Below, piece by piece: positions 62,740-64,000 of a stretch of 64,000 nt of DNA (the stretch's first letter is position 1; every line of letters begins with the position of its first letter). This stretch comes from Sulfomarinibacter sp963741385 (lineage in GTDB: Bacteria > Acidobacteriota > Thermoanaerobaculia > Thermoanaerobaculales > Sulfomarinibacteraceae). The DNA lies in assembly GCA_963741385.1 (NCBI GenBank), contig CAVUHO010000010.1, positions 1,550,001-1,614,000 on the forward strand. Reading direction: 5' to 3'. The position numbers and the translations under genes were made by a program. Below the pieces are notes generated by a model. That model was not told the origin of the DNA, made no database searches, and saw only the letters and a program-made list of their open reading frames with translations.

Positions 62740-64000
62740 ATGCTTTCAAAACAACGCGCGATCGCATGGTTCCTGACCGCGATGGTAGCGACCCCGGTGC
62801 TGGTCTTCGCCGCCCGCCAGGGGAGGCTCATCGGCAGGGTGGTCGATCCCGAAGGTCATCCGATCGAAGGGGTGACAGTGACCGCGACATCACCAGACAT
62901 CTCGGACTTCAGCGTGGTCGAAATTACCAACGCGAAGGGCGTTTTCAAGGTCGACTTCGAGGTCATCGACGTGACGTACGACTATCGATTCGAAAAGGCC
63001 GGGTATCAGACGCTCCTGACCTCGCAGCGATGGGGCCTGGCGGGCACCGACCACGTGGACTTCACGATGGTCCCCGGGGCAACCCCGACAGCCGGCGGTG
63101 CGGCTCCGACATCGACCTCGAAACCGGCGATCCTGGCCTACAACGCAGGGGTCGCGGCTTTCGAGGCCGGGGACTTCGCAGAGGCTCAGGCGAGACTCGC
63201 AGAGGCCGTGGAGCACGACCCCACGCTGCGCCAGGGATGGGCGGCGCTGAGTGTGGTCCACCTCGAGCAGGGGCACTACCAGCAGGCGGTTGACACCGCC
63301 GAGCAGGCCATGGCCCTCGGCTCGACGGACGAGGTTGCCCTGCGTGCGCGGTGGGAGGCCTACCGCCAGCTCGGAGACACGGCCAAAACAGCGGAGGCGC
63401 TTGCAGACCTTCAGAGGATCGCTCAGGTGACCGAGGACGCGAAGAAAGTCTACAACGAGGGTGTTGTCCTGATGAAGGCCGGCGACAACGAGGGCGCCTT
63501 CGCGAAATTCCAGGAGGCGACCACGATCGACCCGAACCTCCAGGTGGCTCTGCTCGCGGTCGCCGCGACCGGCTTCAAGATCGGCCGCAATGCCGAGTCG
63601 GCCGCCGCCGCCGAGGCGATCCTCGCCAACGATCCCCAGAACGAAGCGGCGATAAGGGCGCGCTACAACGCGTCGTTGGCGCTGGGCGACGAGAGCATGA
63701 CCATCGATGCGCTGGTGGATCTGGCGGAAGTCGAGCCCGAAACGGCGCACCAGGGCCTCTGGGTCCTGGCCCTCGCGGCTTATGATGGGGAGAACCTGGA
63801 GCAAGCCAGAGACCTCTTCGAGAAGGTTCTCAAAGTGGATCCGAACGATGCGCGCGCCCACTACCTTCTGAGTCTGGTCTGCGTGAGCGAGGGAATCAAT
63901 GCGGAGGCGATCACCCATCTCAAGCGCTTTCTCGAGCTTGCGCCGGACGATCCGGAGGCCGCCACGGCCTCCCAGTTGCTCTCGTTCTTGAGCGGCAGCT
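62740..64000 (+). CDS. Secreted carboxypeptidase-regulatory-like/TPR protein (3' end outside window)
   Basis: At least 420 residues, running off the window. The signal peptide (MLSKQRAIAWFLTAMVATPV to FAA) is followed by a carboxypeptidase-regulatory-like beta-sandwich (RLIGRVVDPEGHPIEGVTVT, FKVDFEVIDVTYDYRFEKAG; about residues 28-105). After a Thr/Ala/Pro linker come tandem TPR units (AYNAGVAAFEAGDFAEAQAR; VYNEGVVLMKAGDNEGAFAK; LALAAYDGENLEQARDLFEK). The combination is common in predicted periplasmic proteins of Acidobacteriota-type genomes. GAGAGG lies upstream of the ATG. It follows the TPR lipoprotein gene by 146 bases. Confidence 0.8.
   Translation, partial: MLSKQRAIAWFLTAMVATPVLVFAARQGRLIGRVVDPEGHPIEGVTVTATSPDISDFSVVEITNAKGVFKVDFEVIDVTYDYRFEKAGYQTLLTSQRWGLAGTDHVDFTMVPGATPTAGGAAPTSTSKPAILAYNAGVAAFEAGDFAEAQARLAEAVEHDPTLRQGWAALSVVHLEQGHYQQAVDTAEQAMALGSTDEVALRARWEAYRQLGDTAKTAEALADLQRIAQVTEDAKKVYNEGVVLMKAGDNEGAFAKFQEATTIDPNLQVALLAVAATGFKIGRNAESAAAAEAILANDPQNEAAIRARYNASLALGDESMTIDALVDLAEVEPETAHQGLWVLALAAYDGENLEQARDLFEKVLKVDPNDARAHYLLSLVCVSEGINAEAITHLKRFLELAPDDPEAATASQLLSFLSGS

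Overview
The window is GC-rich (mid-60s % by eye) and comes from a Gram-negative-type, diderm bacterium. It carries lipoproteins with lipoboxes, beta-barrel proteins, an OmpH/Skp chaperone, a YdbH/AsmA-like translocator and an alpha2-beta2 glycyl-tRNA synthetase. The many TPR, PEGA and carboxypeptidase-regulatory-like proteins, together with pyruvate phosphate dikinase and RNB-only ribonuclease genes, are what I would expect of an Acidobacteriota (Thermoanaerobaculia-like) genome or metagenome-assembled genome. That placement is inference. No rRNA, tRNA or CRISPR array was seen.

Layout. 0.3-3.1 kb: a GAF-PAS-GAF histidine kinase and NarL-type regulator, then an MDR oxidoreductase. 4.2-9.5 kb: a stress/envelope neighbourhood of tiny membrane proteins, dodecin, GlsB/YeaQ, CsbD, BON lipoprotein and an RNB ribonuclease; two of its genes share a conserved three-block promoter architecture. 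9.9-13.9 kb: a DUF1318/YdbL lipoprotein with a large YdbH/AsmA-like protein. 14.2-18.9 kb: two toxin-antitoxin loci (HigBA, and an MNT/HEPN pair in which the MNT protein has an N-terminal ribbon-helix-helix), succinate-semialdehyde dehydrogenase, an outer-membrane protein and a frameshifted gene. 19.8-27.7 kb: FGGY kinase, then mevalonate-pathway genes: diphosphomevalonate decarboxylase, phosphomevalonate kinase, one polypeptide that fuses HMG-CoA reductase to mevalonate kinase, and type I IPP isomerase. These five activities convert HMG-CoA to IPP/DMAPP. SRPBCC and ACT-domain genes follow. 27.7-32.4 kb: frameshifted GT-C glycosyltransferase, TSUP permease, ferredoxin-NADP reductase, ElbB. 32.8-38.6 kb: glyQ-glyS-ppdK.

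38.6-43.9 kb is an insertion bounded by a second copy of the ppdK 3' end plus its terminator. Inside it are remnants of an IS91-type transposase, an FHA-like ORF and a 1302-aa Ser/Thr kinase-AAA-TPR protein with lower-GC codon use. 44-53.7 kb: two heavily frameshifted genes, a barrel protein, gmk-rpoZ, a family 4 uracil-DNA glycosylase, and a glycerate kinase-hflK-hflC operon. 53.7-64 kb: clpB with a near-consensus promoter, a GCS2-CBS protein, and secreted PEGA, thioredoxin-like, OmpH and TPR proteins.

Two dispersed repeat families fill the intergenic spaces: 7-nt tandem repeats (AAATCCG, AATTCGG, AAAATTC, AAAACTC) often placed in inverted pairs around a C-rich core, and palindromic elements with GTCATCCCGAGCGAG ends. 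Several genes, including the essential glyQ, carry single-base frameshifts, most of them in or beside short G/C runs. Sequencing or assembly error is the likeliest cause for at least some of these.
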